64,000 bases of DNA from Laburnicola sp. R22_1. Taxonomy: Eukaryota; Ascomycota; Dothideomycetes; Pleosporales; Didymosphaeriaceae. Of the stretch, positions 21,791 through 33,621 are shown piece after piece. A model generated the notes under the pieces. That model saw nothing but the letters and a program-made list of their open reading frames with translations. It was not told the origin of the DNA and did not search any database. The stretch is taken from positions 2,170,001 through 2,234,000 of the forward strand of contig JACONQ010000004.1 of assembly GCA_014281115.1 (NCBI GenBank), in the 5' to 3' direction. A program made the translations under genes and the position numbers. How positions within the stretch are numbered: position 1 is the stretch's first letter; the number at the start of each line of letters is the position of its first letter.

Positions 21791-23062
21791 CAACTTCTGC
21801 CTTTACATTTAAATTTTAATATTAAATATAAAAGTTGGGTATAAGTGTCAACTTTCAACTGCAACTTCCAACTTTGCACTGTCGATTTCGCCTTTAACAT
21901 CAGTGCGATTTTTAAAACCTTCCAGTATTACCTTACAACGTTGAGAGGCATGCATGATTAAGACAATTAATCAACTTCAACTTCAACCTCTATTCCAACC
22001 TCTATTTCAACCTGTATTTTGATCTTAACTCCTTTTTTAACTAATATCTCAACTTCTATTCGAACTGCCCAACCCTATCCACATCAGCATTCCAAACCCT
22101 TATATTCAACCCCAAGGCGGCATGCATCCACCACTCCACCAACACCCTACCTAACGTCGTACCTTAAAAGTCCACACCTCAACACCTCAACACAGCCTTA
22201 TCAAACACTCCCTTACTCTTCCCGTTCCTAAAGCACCTACGCCGCACCCGCCGTATGCAAAAAGTGAGATGCTGTCGCCAAGTATGCTATTGCTATACTA
22301 TTTGCACGCGCGTATCCCCCAACACCCTCCAAAACCTCACCTCACAGTCACACCACCACCAACAATACCTTAGGTACCGGCAACACACAAACCTCTCACC
22401 ACCTCCCACACCAACAACCCTCTCCCAGCCATCATGTGAAACCCCAGCCACAACAACCACGCCCCAGGGCCCACACCAGCCACCCCGACCCACGTCCGCA
22501 ACACACCCGCGGACCCCGGTGCGTCTCACAAGCCTCCCTCCCTCAGCTCCGCGGCACATCCAATCCTGCGCGACACGCCGCGTTTGAGCCGCACAATGCA
22601 TGAACACCCAGTGGCGCCACCCTCCCTTTCAGCCTCATTCCCACGAAATTGCGCGAATTAGCCGCGAAGCACACATTCAACCCCACGTCGTGCGATTCCT
22701 TGACTTGATTTTTTTATACATTTTCTATCTAAGGGCTACAGCAACATATTGGTAGGTATAAATCTAAGGTACATCTCACCTCGACATCAAACATCGGCCA
22801 TCTTATCAGCGCCGAACACAGTGCGGCGCTCGATACGGCTAAAAAAAGAGGGGGAGGTGCGCGGGAAGGGCCAACTATGTCATGCATGCATGTTATGATA
22901 TTAATACGCTTCGCAACAAGAGGCAAGAGGAAGAAAAGAAGCAAACACCAACCACCCAGCACCTACCCCAACGAACCCAGCGGTGCAAAGAATATGTATA
23001 TATATACTGTATGATGAACTCAACAACTGTCTGCGAATCTAACTATGACCTGGGTGGGTGTT

Positions 23063-24947
23063 TTAGAAATTTTCCTTGCCCCAGACAAAGTTGAAGCCCG
23101 GTTCAGAATACATGTTGCACTTGATGTGGAGCGTGGAGCCGAGGACTTTGGGCCCGCAGAAGAACACACCGGCTTCGGCGGGGGCGTGGATTTTGCGGAT
23201 CGATTTGAAAATCATGTCCCAGTTGGGGCGGCCAAAGTTTGTGGGTGCGCGCAGGCCCGTGATGGCATCTTGTTCGGCATTTGCGTCGTTAATCATGATG
23301 TTGGTTGCGTCGTCGGCCTTGATTTTGGCGGTGAGGTACTATCGTCATCGTTAGTCATCCGGTTGCCTTGCATTGTGTTTGCAAATACTTACAGTGTGAA
23401 TCTCGATGTGGTCGTCGAGATCCTGGGCCTCGATGGCGAGAAGCAGCGATCGGAACCATTCGAAGGAGCCGAAGTCTCGGCAGATCCAAAAGAAGTAGAC
23501 CTTTCGGAGGCGCGTTCGGCTCTGGGGATAGTTCATTCTGTACCAGATACTCTTCAGGATGGAGGCGAAGGGCGTCACCCCGATACCGGCACCGACTAGA
23601 ACGGCGACTTCAAACTTGAACACATCCTCAGACGCGGAGCCGAAAGGACCGTCGATGTAGACGCGAGGAAGAATCTGGCGGAGCGCGACTTCGGTAGCCC
23701 CGTCTTTCCCGCCCTTCTCTCCCTTTCCTTTATCGAGGTTGCATCCGAGCGATTTTCCTAGGGCTCGCGTGAAGTCACCAACCATACGGACGTGCACAGA
23801 GATGTAGTCCTCTTCGGGTGCGCTGGTGAGCGTGAAGGGATGATACTGCCAAATAGAAACCTCCGGGCAGCACAAAAAGATGTACTATGATCGTTAGTCG
23901 TGCAAGTGAAAGCAAACTTCAGATTCCTTACCTGACCCGCCTGTGTCTTGGTGTTCTCTTTCTTGATTTGGATCTCGCAGACGTTGCTTGGGTGCTGAAT
24001 GACCTTGGAAATGTACGTCTTGTGGCGTCCACGGATTTCACGTGCTGTTCTCTCGGCGAGGTACGCGAATCCTCCGTACATCCAATACTCCCAGAAGACA
24101 CCGATACCATCACAAAAAGGCTCGAAGTCGGGCTGGATCATGCAGAAGGCTCCGTGGATGGACCAGAAAACAAAGAAGATGATGAACAGGTGATGCGTGT
24201 ACCAGAATCGCTCGAACTGTGCTCGTCGCGGCTTCTCGGCGGCCGTCCAGGCCATCGCTGAAAGCGCAATCAACATGACATAACCACTCCATCCGGGTCC
24301 GGTCGCAAGGTTAGCGATGAGGAAACCAACGAATCCGAGCTTGTTGACCTGAGCGAAAACCCACAAGTTCCTCCAATGCGCAATCGTGTGTAGCCAAGAG
24401 AAAAAGAGAATGGACCATCCGACGAGCTTGTGGAAGGTGATGTTCTTGTCGAAAGGAATGATGCCGTTGAGAGGCGTCCGTCGAACCATTGAGATGAGGT
24501 TCCTGCACACAGGAAACAGGATGAAGGCTACATCGACGTGTAATACTAGCGCTGCTGATCGAGCAATAGGGAATGTGAAGCCGAATGTTGCACGCGTTCC
24601 GATTGAATTGTCCTGGGGCCTGTGAGCGTGCTACTCCGAGGAGACGTCGTCGCCAGCCATGCTTACCTTGAAGCCGTAATGTGCCATGCCAAAACCGAAC
24701 ACCATCAAATGTAATATCAAGAAAGTAAACGTAAATCTGAGGCGGTTAGGATATTGAGGTATGCCATAATGTGTGCGACGTACATTCTCCGGTAGCCTTC
24801 GTTGACCATCCACCTATCAATCTTTTCCTTCAAAAAGAGCTCTCGTGGTTTCTCGTCCGACATCTCTCCAGACATGAGCATGCGCGTGAGTGGTGGCCAT
24901 CTTGAGCGCTCCCGGCCCGAGAGACTGTAGTTTGCGTATTGGGACAT
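23063..24947 (-). CDS. noxB: NADPH oxidase NoxB (Nox2-type of fungi)
   Basis: A superoxide-producing NADPH oxidase of the membrane flavocytochrome family, needed in fungi for directed hyphal growth, ascospore germination or plant penetration. Five exons on the minus strand: 24947-24784, 24736-24667, 24612-23932, 23884-23393 and 23338-23063, giving 560 residues. All introns are GT-AG. Heme-ligand regions are FHKLVGWSILFFSWLHTIAHW and RFWYTHHLFIIFF with its following SIHG. The FAD motif is HPFTLTSAPEEDY and the NADPH motif is GAGIGVTPFASIL. The protein ends FNFVWGKENF, the usual Nox C-terminus. The N-terminal extension of about 50 residues before the first membrane helix, and RTPLNGIIPFDKNITFHK, favour NoxB over NoxA. 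The regulator NoxR and Rac are not in the window. Confidence 0.9.
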
Positions 24948-26084
24948 GACGGCGAAGGAGAAGCGATTGCGGGAGCCGCGCAAGGCTGGTATTAGATGTG
25001 CCTGGGTTCAGAGCCTGCTGAAGTGGCCAAATAGACAAAGTGCGAAGGTGACCAAGAATCTGGACGTCGATGAGCATGCGCGATGACACGACTTCGCGTC
25101 GACCATGAGGTACACTTACTAGCAAATGTGCCCTGCACGGAAGAGAAGGGAGGGAAGGTTGCGACCGGTTAAAGAAGCACCGGCATAGAAACGGAGGCCG
25201 TTGTAAGGGCAAAAAACGACTATAAGCACATGTACAGTGGAAGGGCACGAAGAGAGGTCGGAGGTGGGTTCAGGATATCATTGTAGCGCATATGGGTAAG
25301 GCCGCGTGGAGAAGAGAAGGAATTGGCAAGGCGGTTGCAGAAATCGAACCATTCTCACCGCGTGCAGGCCCGAGCTGGAACAGGAGCACGTAGATGCGGC
25401 GCCCAGAGTCGTGCAGGCCCAATGAGCGGCGGGCTGCCGACGATGGGCTGAAACGTGCAGAACCATGGCAATTTCTTTTGGGGCAGCGGATTGTGAGGGT
25501 CTCAGAGGTGCGCTGTTGCAGATGTGAAACAAACCGAGTCGGAAGTGAGTCTGGGCATGCCGCGGGCGCGGCGCTCGGCACATGTCCACAACTTCAACTC
25601 CTCTGGCGTCTCGAACTCTACACGCACACCTCGCGCCATATTGAAAGCCGACGTCCGCTGCCGTTGAAGCAGCCTCCGGACTGCCTGCTGCTGCGTGCCT
25701 GCGAACACTGTACGAACTTCATTCATGGGTGGGTGGCCGCAGGAGTTTTCATCCTAGGGTTGGCCATTTGCACACAGGCGCTTAATAAACCAAGAGGCGG
25801 TAGCATCTGCTGCTCCCCAGGCTCATGGCGGGTATCGGCAAGACGTCACTCACGCGGTTTCACTCTGGCTGATATTTCATGTTTCTCTCATGGTCCCTAA
25901 AATACCCACCGGCATTGTCAATGCAGTGCAGAGAGCAGAAAACGATCCAGGAAACGGTCCAAGAAACACCACCAGCGACAAGTTGCGGCGCGCTGCGGCG
26001 CTCAGTACGTGGTGTAGCCACCGCTCTTGCTTTACCTTGTTTCAAAGCGTTTTTCTAGCACCCCTACAGGTTTCCATAACATCG
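24948..26084. other. Intergenic, noxB promoter side
   Basis: About 1.1 kb between the noxB start and the 3' end of the dehydrogenase. Several antisense open frames exist but carry no recognisable protein. It probably contains noxB 5' sequence. No repeat other than the dispersed copy at its right end. Confidence 0.45.
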
Positions 26085-26125
26085 TTATACCGTGTACCGA
26101 GAGTGCGCGAAGTCTTCTTGATCGT
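26080..26125 (+). repeat. Dispersed 45-bp repeat, copy 2 (inside dehydrogenase 3' end)
   Basis: Same core as the copy at 20584: TATACCGTGTACC followed by GTGCGCGAAGTCTTC. Read on the minus strand it supplies the last codons and the stop of the short-chain dehydrogenase gene. Confidence 0.6.
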
Positions 26126-27103
26126 AGCCACCGCTCGCGGAGATGGTCTGACCCGAAACCCAGCGGTCGGAGAGCCACGGCACAATATCTGCCGCATCGG
26201 CGCTGACGGGTCAGCGTGTTTCTTCCCAAATGAGCTGCGACATGTCCCAACTTACACTGTGCCATGGCGATGCTCTGCGGGCGTCGTCTTCAGCTGCATT
26301 TCAACGAGATCCTGAGGCACGTTGTCTAGCATCTCCGACTTGACAGGACCGGGCGCGACCGCGTTTACTGTATGACCATTGGGCCCCAGTTCAGCGGCCA
26401 AGCCACGCGTTAAGCCTTCGACAGCTGCTTTTGAGGAAGAGTACAACGCCAGTTCTGGAAAGCCTTGCCGTGCGCCGACCGAAGAGATATTGATGATCCT
26501 ACCAGGTGCACGGAGGTAGGGCACAACGGCCTTGGTCATTAGCAACGGTGCCTTGTAAACATATTAGCATGTAAAGTTATAAGAACTTCATATATCCTCT
26601 GGGGAAACCACTTACTCTAACGTTGCCATCGAATATTGATGCGAAGTCCTCAGCCGTCGTTTCCTCGATGGTTCTGTTGAAGAGCACGCCTGCATTATTG
26701 ACCAGGATATCGATCTTGTCGCCAAAGGCGTCGAGTGTTGCTTTGACGATTCGCTCGGGGGCATCGATCTCTCGCAGGTTCGCCTGGATGACGATGGCCT
26801 TGCTACCATTCTCGTGTATTTGAGAAGCTACCTCTTTCGCTTTTACCTCGCTTCCAGGCGAGGTGTAAACAATAGTAACCTGTCTTGCATCAGTCGCTAG
26901 TTTTTTAGAGTAATACGCCACTACAGCTGCAGGACAAAAGCTTGAATCCTGGAATACTTTCGGCCTCTGTATTGCGTATCCTAGGGTAACAGCCGTACGA
27001 AGGCACCGCGTTTACCGAGCTCAAGGGCAATGGCGGCCCCGATAGCGCGTGATGAGCCAGTGACAATAGCAACCTTTCCTCCGAGGTGCGCTCCTGGGAT
27101 CAT
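26085..27103 (-). CDS. Short-chain dehydrogenase/reductase
   Basis: An SDR of 260 residues in four exons: 27103-26999, 26879-26616, 26551-26256 and 26202-26085. The joins restore the family: KRGAF|VTIVYTS, FDGNVR|APLLMTKAVVPYL and HRHGTV|ADAADIVPWL. The first intron (119 bp) uses GTACGG; the others use GTAAGT. Catalytic parts are intact: IDILVNNAGVLF, INISSVGARQGF and YSSSK. The cofactor motif reads TGSSRAIG, with Ala where the family has Gly (TGxxxGxG), which may affect binding. The end VSGQTISASGG is normal, but the following 13 codons are extra and come from a dispersed repeat. Substrate unknown; sequence style is like fungal 3-oxoacyl-ACP-reductase or versicolorin-type reductases. Confidence 0.82.
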
Positions 27104-27851
27104 GGTGGGCGTCGTTTTGGAATGTCCATGTTGTAGAGCAGATGAAGCAAAATGTTGCCTACGTCATACATCATGGCACCTTCTCTGTGTGTTAATGAGG
27201 CTAGTGCGCTTTCGTAAGCGGATGTTGACCTTCCCCGAGCTTCCTCCCCGCTCTTCCACCTTCCATCAGACCATCGCCATTTTAGATGCTGAAAAAGAGG
27301 CAGCAAGGGCGAGAGCCTGCAAGTACACTAGAGGGCGAGGCGGCGAGAGGTGGAGGAGCGGGAACGAGTTCAGCTGAAGCGAAGCACGGAATTGCGCTAG
27401 TGGCTTGGCGCGAAATCTCCACACCAACACCAACATCCAACAGCCCACGGCTCGCCATTCACAGCCGTTTTCTGACTGACCACACTGCCAGGCGCCTTCG
27501 GACTCCGGTCACTTTCTGCTGCTGTACCTTTGAAGGTATTTAAATCTGCTAACTGCACAGACACATTGCCCAACGCGACCGCCGTCCACGATCCGCCGTC
27601 CACTCTAGCGGCAAGCAGGACTCCATCTTGGAACCAGTGCGCCACCGTGGAAGCAGACCCGGACTCAACCATGGGGGGACTTCCCTTAAGAACAGACAGC
27701 CCCGACGAGCATGAGCGCAAGCCCGTCCGCGAATCTCCCGAGAGGAGTACCAAGCGCATCAGTCAGTCCTAGTCTAAGCAGCCTTCTCCCCTCGCACAAG
27801 CCCGCACAAACCCACACCCGCAGCACCCCACCTAGCATTCAACCTGCTAAC
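27104..27851. other. Divergent promoter region, SDR and EMG1
   Basis: About 750 bp between divergent starts. Open frames here overlap on both strands without protein character. No repeat or RNA recognised. Confidence 0.45.
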
Positions 27852-28671
27852 ATGGCCTTCCACCCAGGGACGCGCTCGCTGCCGCCGCCGGACCTGCCCA
27901 AGCTCGTCGCCGAGCAGCATGCCCCCATCGCGAGCAACGACAAGGACACGCAGCGCCTGATCGTCGTGCTGAGCAGCGCCACGCTCGAGACGTACAAGGC
28001 CTCGCATGGCGTTGGCCGTGGCGCCGGCGGCCGCGAGGACAAGTTCAATCTGCTCAACAGCGACGACCACATCGGCGTCATGCGCAAGATGGGTCGCGAC
28101 ATCAGCGAGGCCCGCCCCGACATCACCCACCAGGTGCGCCGCATCCTTCCGAACCCCCGGTGCTTGCCTTTCACGTGCTGACAGCCTCGTGCAGTGCCTG
28201 CTTACCCTGCTCGACTCGCCCATCAACAAGGCCGGCAAGCTGCAGATCTACATCCAGACGGCCCGCGGCGTGCTCATCGAGGTCAACCCGACCGTACGCA
28301 TCCCGCGCACCTTCAAGCGCTTTGCCGGCCTGATGGTGCAGCTGCTGCACCGCCACCAGATCCGATCCACGACGTCCAACGAGAAGCTCATCCAGGTCAT
28401 CAAGAACCCCATCACCGACCACCTGCCGCCCAACTGCCGCAAAGTCACACTCAGCTTCGACTCGGAGGTCGTGCGCGTGCGCGACTACATCCAAGGCCTG
28501 AACAACGACGAGAGCATCGCCATCTTCATCGGTGCCATGGCCAAGGGCAACGATGATTTTGCCGACAGCATCAAGGACGACACCATCGCCATCAGCCAGT
28601 TCAACCTCAGCGCCAGCGTGGCCTGCAGCAAGTTCTGCCACGCCGCCGAGGACGTCTGGGGCATCATATAA
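27852..28671 (+). CDS. EMG1: EMG1/NEP1, 18S rRNA pseudouridine N1-methyltransferase
   Basis: Ribosome biogenesis enzyme of the SPOUT class that methylates N1 of a pseudouridine in small-subunit rRNA and is needed for 40S assembly in the nucleolus. Two exons, 27852-28133 and 28195-28671, give 252 residues. The intron uses GTGCGC, a TGCTGAC branch and GCAG. Family blocks: [15 protein letters not shown], then the splice [19 protein letters not shown], then [18 protein letters not shown] and [19 protein letters not shown]. The substrate-side and knot region has [20 protein letters not shown], and the C-terminus has [20 protein letters not shown]. The length matches yeast Nep1. Confidence 0.95.
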
Positions 28672-29989
28672 TGACCATGCCGACCGTGTGGCCTATCCGT
28701 AGCGGACACGCCACTACTAATCGCCGATTCGAGGAAGGAAGAGACGCCAAAAGCATAGGAGCATAGGAGCGATTCAGGTAGCGGGGCACGCCCAGACCAA
28801 GATCGCAACATCGAGGCGAGGGTGCTGCCACCGCTTGTGTTTTTGAGCGTCTGTCCGAGTTTTCTTTTACAACAAAACAATACTCCGACTCAACGTCCAA
28901 AAATTACTCGTAACGAGTCTCGCGGGGCAATCAACTTGCCCCGCCTCTCCTGTGTTTCCTTTTCTTGGCTTTGCGTACAAGGGTACGCCAAATGTAGGTT
29001 TGTTTGGTCTGGTGTCAGTGCAGTGGCGTGGTATGTCACGCCTTGCCTGGTTCCAGATGGCAGATAGCTCGTAGTAAATATCTGGAGCAGCGTGCGGCGA
29101 TGTTGTAGGCCGACGTCAGCCTGTATATATCCGCGAATGCACATGTTGCACCTCGTCACATTCATGACAACCACCCTGGTCATTGCACGTTGGTATGCTT
29201 ACCGGACTAGTGGCTGTTGCGGCGCATGCGGCGGGAGAGCAACATGCACACATGGATGCCTCCAGTTCGTTGACCTGCCAGTGCCGGTTTGGGGAATGGA
29301 GGAAGCCCCGGCTTCTGCATCATGAGAGCCTCATTTGTGGTCCTTGTACCACCATACACTGTACATACAGTGAAGGTACAACGTGGGGCTATTCTCGGCA
29401 TCCGACCCGCGCCGTTGGGGATTCCGTCTCATGCTACTGCATCGTCGATGTTGCGCGACGTCACGCCCTACTTAGTACTACCTTTGTATATTGCTCGCGT
29501 CAGCGCGGCGACAACTGGCCGTGTAGACTGCCGGCTGCGAGATGGCCCAGATCGATCCACACGTACGGACGAGTCGTGAGGCGAGGCGAGAGCCGCTCGC
29601 GGACACGGGCCGAAGGGAGATCCAATCTGCTTCCCTCGCTTCGGCCACGAATTTAGCTGCATATCGTGGACATGTGGCAGCACGAGGACTCGACGTGACA
29701 GCGGACTCCTGGGAAGCAACCACATCAGCGGGGCGGTCTAAGGACGGCTTTCCCGCAAAGGTATGGGCGCCCTGCCTATTCCTCACGATGCATGGAGAGG
29801 GCACAGGCCGGACACGGGCCAGATATAAACCTCTGGTGCTACCATGCAACCACTCCTGCTATCACGCTTCTTGTACCGCCTCAGCACCTGGACTGCGCTG
29901 TCTTGACATATTCTCCCCCTAATCTTCTTCAATTGTATACATATACCTACGCATCTTCCCCTCGTTCGTTCTCACCGCCATCTCGGAGA
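28672..29989. other. Intergenic, EMG1 to VOC gene
   Basis: About 1.3 kb with overlapping short open frames on both strands but no recognisable protein. It contains a short palindrome ACTGTACATACAGT near 29360. No RNA gene identified. Confidence 0.4.
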
Positions 29990-32213
29990 ATGCCTGTCGC
30001 TCACATCGGTCTCACTGTTTCGCACCTCCCGAGCTCCTGTTCATTCTTCCTCTCAGCTCTACAACCACTCGGATACCGCTACATTGGACAGCAAGGCAGC
30101 CAGATTGGACTTGGTATTCACGACGCCGACTTCTTCTTGTGCCAAGAAACGCCTGGGTAAGGATCCCCTCGATCTTCAGGAGTACTTGGACTAACGTAGA
30201 GACAGCGTAAAAGCCGGCGCAGCGCACATCGCCTTCACCGCTCCCAGCAGGGCGGCCGTTCGAGACTTCTACGCCGCCGCCTTGACTGCCGGGGGCCGTC
30301 CCAATGGCTCGCCTGCCTCCCGCAGCGACGACGAGGGTCACTTCAATGCTGCCATCCTAGACCTGGACGGCAACAGCATTGAAGTCGTGTTCAGAAATGG
30401 ACCCGACCTCAGAGATGACGGGACTGTTATTCAACATAGTCGAGTCATCACGTGGCGGAGAACCGTGTCAGAAACCTATTACGACGACAGAAATGTCGCG
30501 TCCAGTCAAATATCCCGGTCCACATCGAGCAAGACGGTCCCACCTGCGGCCCCAACAGTTGTATCCAAGGCCCCGTCAGTAGCATCAAAAGCTCCCAGCA
30601 TCGCACGTAGCGTATCCGAGCCCATCGCCGTGTCTCAGGTCCCTCCCGCATCAAATAGCGGTGACGGCACCGCAAAGACGATCATCGGCACGCTCCTCGG
30701 CGCAGCAGCCGGCGCAGCAGTCGCTTACGCAATGGTCTCCAGCGAGCGCGACAGCGCAAAGAAAGAGGCGGAATTCAACGCGTTCAAGACGGCCCAAGCG
30801 GCCGTAACCCAGCTCGCCCAGACCAACGAACAACCCAAGCTACCCATGCAGGACCCACAACCCGTCTACGATGCTCAACCGAAGCAGCTACTGGTACACC
30901 GCAACATCAGCGACACAGAATCCCAGTATTCGAGCGCACAAGCTCGCAGTGCATGTGGTCAGCGGGCTATCGATGCGGCTAGTTATCATTCGACGGGGTC
31001 GGAGCGGCATCCGCTTACACAGGTTAACGTGTCAAGGCAAATTGAGTATGCGCCCGCGCAGTCGGTTGCATCGTCCAGGGCGCCGAAAAGAAGTGCTGTG
31101 TATGTTCCTGCTGCTTCGGTGGCGCCGTCGAGGGCCACAGAGAAAGCAGTCGAGTATGTCCCAGCTGCTTCAGTCGCCCCATCCAGGGCTGTAGAAAAAG
31201 CTGTCGAGTACATCCCCGCTGCTTCAGTGGCACCATCCAGGGCCGCCGAGCTCAGGGCCATCGAATACGTGCCCGCCGCCTCCGTCACCTCGCCCAAAAG
31301 CCACTTTAGCACTCACCGCTCGGTGACGAGTCCAGAGATGCAAACCGTAGACAAAGCCCGCAGCACCGTCTCCAAAGCACACAGTCCCGCCCCCAGCTCC
31401 TTCATCTCCACCTTCATCCCTGACGAAATCGAACGCAAGAAATCTAACGGCAGCATCGCCTCGCATCACTCGAGCAAGTCCAAAGCAAAATCGTCGCACT
31501 CGCACGCTTCAAAACATCCAAAAAGTAGTAGTAGGAGAAGTAGTAGTAAAAGTAGAAATCGCGCGCACTCGCCCTCGAGCAAAAGCCGCGCGCATTCCCC
31601 CTCGCCCTCGAAAGCCACTTCGAAAGTCGGCTCCATCGTAGGCTCCATCCTCGGCCGGGGCGACAACTCGTCCAAGTCGACCATCAGCAACCCGTTCCGC
31701 GACGAATACGAAATCTCGGATCTAGACGAGTACTCAGACTACGAGACGGTGGCGCCAAGCGACAGCATTTCCAACGCGGGGTCGTCGTCGCGGCGCTCGC
31801 ACCGGTCGTCTAAACACAGCAGTGATGGGCATAGCTCGCATAGTGCGCGAAGTAAGTCGTCGCGGCATAGTTCAAAGTCGCATCGGAGTTCAAGGTCGGG
31901 GCGGACGAGCGAGTATCATACGGCGGAGGAGCGGTTGTCGACGGTGGTGTCGGAGCCGAGTGATGCGAGTACGGTGAAACCGGGTAAAGGGGGGGAGAAG
32001 AGCGGGAGGAAGGATAGCGTGACGGGGAGGTATGATGGGTTGTTTGATAAGGTGCAGTATGGGAGCGGGGAGGTGTTGCCTGTGAGGGGGATTACGCCGA
32101 GTATGGTTGGGGGCGGGGCTGGGGGTGGGAAGGAGGAGAAGCCGGTGCTGGCGAGGGGAAAGAGTATGTTGGGGTATGCTATGGCGCAGAAGTTGAGGGC
32201 TTTTGAGGGGTAG
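29990..32213 (+). CDS. VOC (glyoxalase-like) domain protein with long Ser-rich tail and tandem peptide repeats
   Basis: Two exons, 29990-30156 and 30206-32213, give 724 residues. The first about 140 residues form one vicinal-oxygen-chelate domain of the glyoxalase/dioxygenase type: VAHIGLTVSHLPSSCSFFLS, the splice QETPG|VKAGAAHIAFTAPS, AVRDFYAAALTAGGRP and the last strand AAILDLDGNSIEVVF. A glycine-rich hydrophobic segment follows (TIIGTLLGAAAGAAVAYAM, about residues 210-230), possibly a membrane anchor. Then four to five imperfect repeats of about 17 residues built on YVPAASVAPSRA (bases 31040-31290). The rest is Ser/Arg/His-rich and looks disordered. A VOC domain fused to such a tail appears to be fungus-specific. 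Enzyme activity is not established. Confidence 0.8.
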
Positions 32214-32679
32214 GGGAGAGGGGGTGAGGTAGGGATGGGTTGTTTGGGGCTTGGTTTTCTTCGTCTGACTGCTTGGGGTTATGGGTAGGGCGTGTGGTTC
32301 TGGATTATCGATTTGTATGGGCATAGCGTAGTGTGGGATGGGATGGTATGGCATTACACTCCTCTCTATCGTTATATAATCTTTGCATGATATGACATGG
32401 CATTCTTCACCTTTTCTTTCTACGCTTGACGCGCTTCGCGCTTGTGCTCCCTGTATGTATACAAGATAGATAGCAAGCATCTATGTGACATTTTTGCGTG
32501 TGTCTGGTGTGTTTAGTTCATTCATTTTTTCTTTCTGGTGTTTGGTACTTTACTCTTTCCTACAGGCAAGCGAGGACGGAAAGACGGAAGGAAAGAAGGG
32601 AGGGGGGGGGGGGTTATAGTAACGGTGATGGCGTGTATCGTACCCACTAGTAGGAGGTAGGATACACACGCTACCTCAC

Positions 32680-32720
32680 TGTGCGGACTCGAACTAGGTT
32701 AGAATCTCCCACGACGACCC
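32680..32720 (+). repeat. Dispersed repeat, copy A
   Basis: The sequence TGCGGACTCGA followed by GGTTAGAATCTCC and ACGACGA recurs at about 37026. The two copies match at nearly all positions over about 33 bp. The GGTTAGAATC part recalls a tRNA T-arm, but no tRNA can be folded around it. Confidence 0.6.
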
Positions 32721-33154
32721 ATTTTTAACACACGCTACCTACCTATCTATTCGTTCGTACGTTTATTACTCCTACCTCATACATCGTATACCACACACCC
32801 TCCCTATAACGTCATCTACTCACTCTACTCTCGATAGTTCTCCTTCTAATAAAAGAAACATGCGGAAACTTTTCGCAGTGCAAGTATCACTTTCCTTCTA
32901 TCAGCAAGGCGAGATAAGATAATATGTAGATGAACAATGGAGCGGGGGAAAGAAGAAGTGGTATGTGGGTATCTACGGGGCAGGGTTTTGGGAGCGTTGT
33001 AGTGGTGGTGGTGGTAGGATGGGTAGGGAACTGCGGAGTGAGATGGCTAGCAAGGTGCGACAGGGCCGGGTGGAGTGTATAAGTATAAAGTAATTACTAA
33101 TATATATATAGATATAGATATAGATATAATCCAGCACACCCACAGCTTTCCCTT

Positions 33155-33205
33155 ACAGCGTTGTACCGTATACCAAAAGGTCTGCGATGTTTCTCTTCCT
33201 GATAT
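33155..33205 (+). repeat. Dispersed 45-bp repeat, copy 3
   Basis: A more diverged copy of the 20584/26080 repeat: GTACCGTATACCAAAAGG then TCTGCGATGTTTCTCTTC. It sits at the left edge of an AT-rich block, as copy 1 does. Confidence 0.5.
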
Positions 33206-33621
33206 ATAGATATAGTATACCTAATTAATATTATATAATTTATTATATAATTAAGCTAAGCAGGGGGCTCTGCTTTTTTTGTCATGTTATTTGAGATGAA
33301 AGCTTTTGTCGTTCTACCCCTAGGTAGTTAATTAACAACACATATAATTAATAACTAAGTGTATAAGCTTACTATAGCTAGCTAATGTCCCTCTTAGTAA
33401 GAATAGCCAAAGGAAAACACACACACACATGGCCCGTTTTTGCACCGCTGAAATGCTACGAGATAAGGAAATTCGTTACGCGTCAGAAAAGAGCATGTCG
33501 TTAGGGTTTGGGCTCGGTTTGAGTCTCGGGCTCTGCTAGTTCGTGTTCTTCTGGTTTCCTGCCCCAGACCACGTAGCTTTTTCGGTCAGTTCAAGGAGGG
33601 CAGTGCCATGGAGAGGGCTGC

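Larger units (their letters stand above)
20481..23062. other. Gene-poor interval, AT-rich then C/A-rich
   Basis: From 20630 to about 22030 the sequence is AT-rich with frequent TATA/TTAA words and no coding frame, as in an old transposon degraded by repeat-induced point mutation. It contains the minisatellite listed separately. From 22030 to 22700 it is C/A-rich on this strand with CCACAAC/ACACCC words. From 22700 to 23062 it is probably the noxB 3' region. Nothing codes convincingly. Confidence 0.55.
32214..33621. other. Intergenic with microsatellites and an AT-rich block
   Basis: Contains a G10 tract (about 32604-32613), CTACCT/TACC-rich sequence, a GATATA microsatellite near 33105-33130, and an AT-rich block 33200-33400 with TTAATTA words. 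Two dispersed repeats lie in it (about 32680 and 33155). No gene. Confidence 0.5.

Noticed and set aside
25270..25900. Several overlapping open frames upstream of noxB
   Set aside because: They overlap on both strands, show no conserved motif, and have no plausible splice structure.
32680..32720. A tRNA gene
   Set aside because: Only the GGTTAGAATC piece looks like a T-arm. No acceptor stem, D-arm or anticodon arm can be formed around it.
20584..33205. The 45-bp repeat as one end of a transposon with inverted ends
   Set aside because: No inverted partner or target duplication was found near any of the three copies, so it is kept only as a dispersed repeat.
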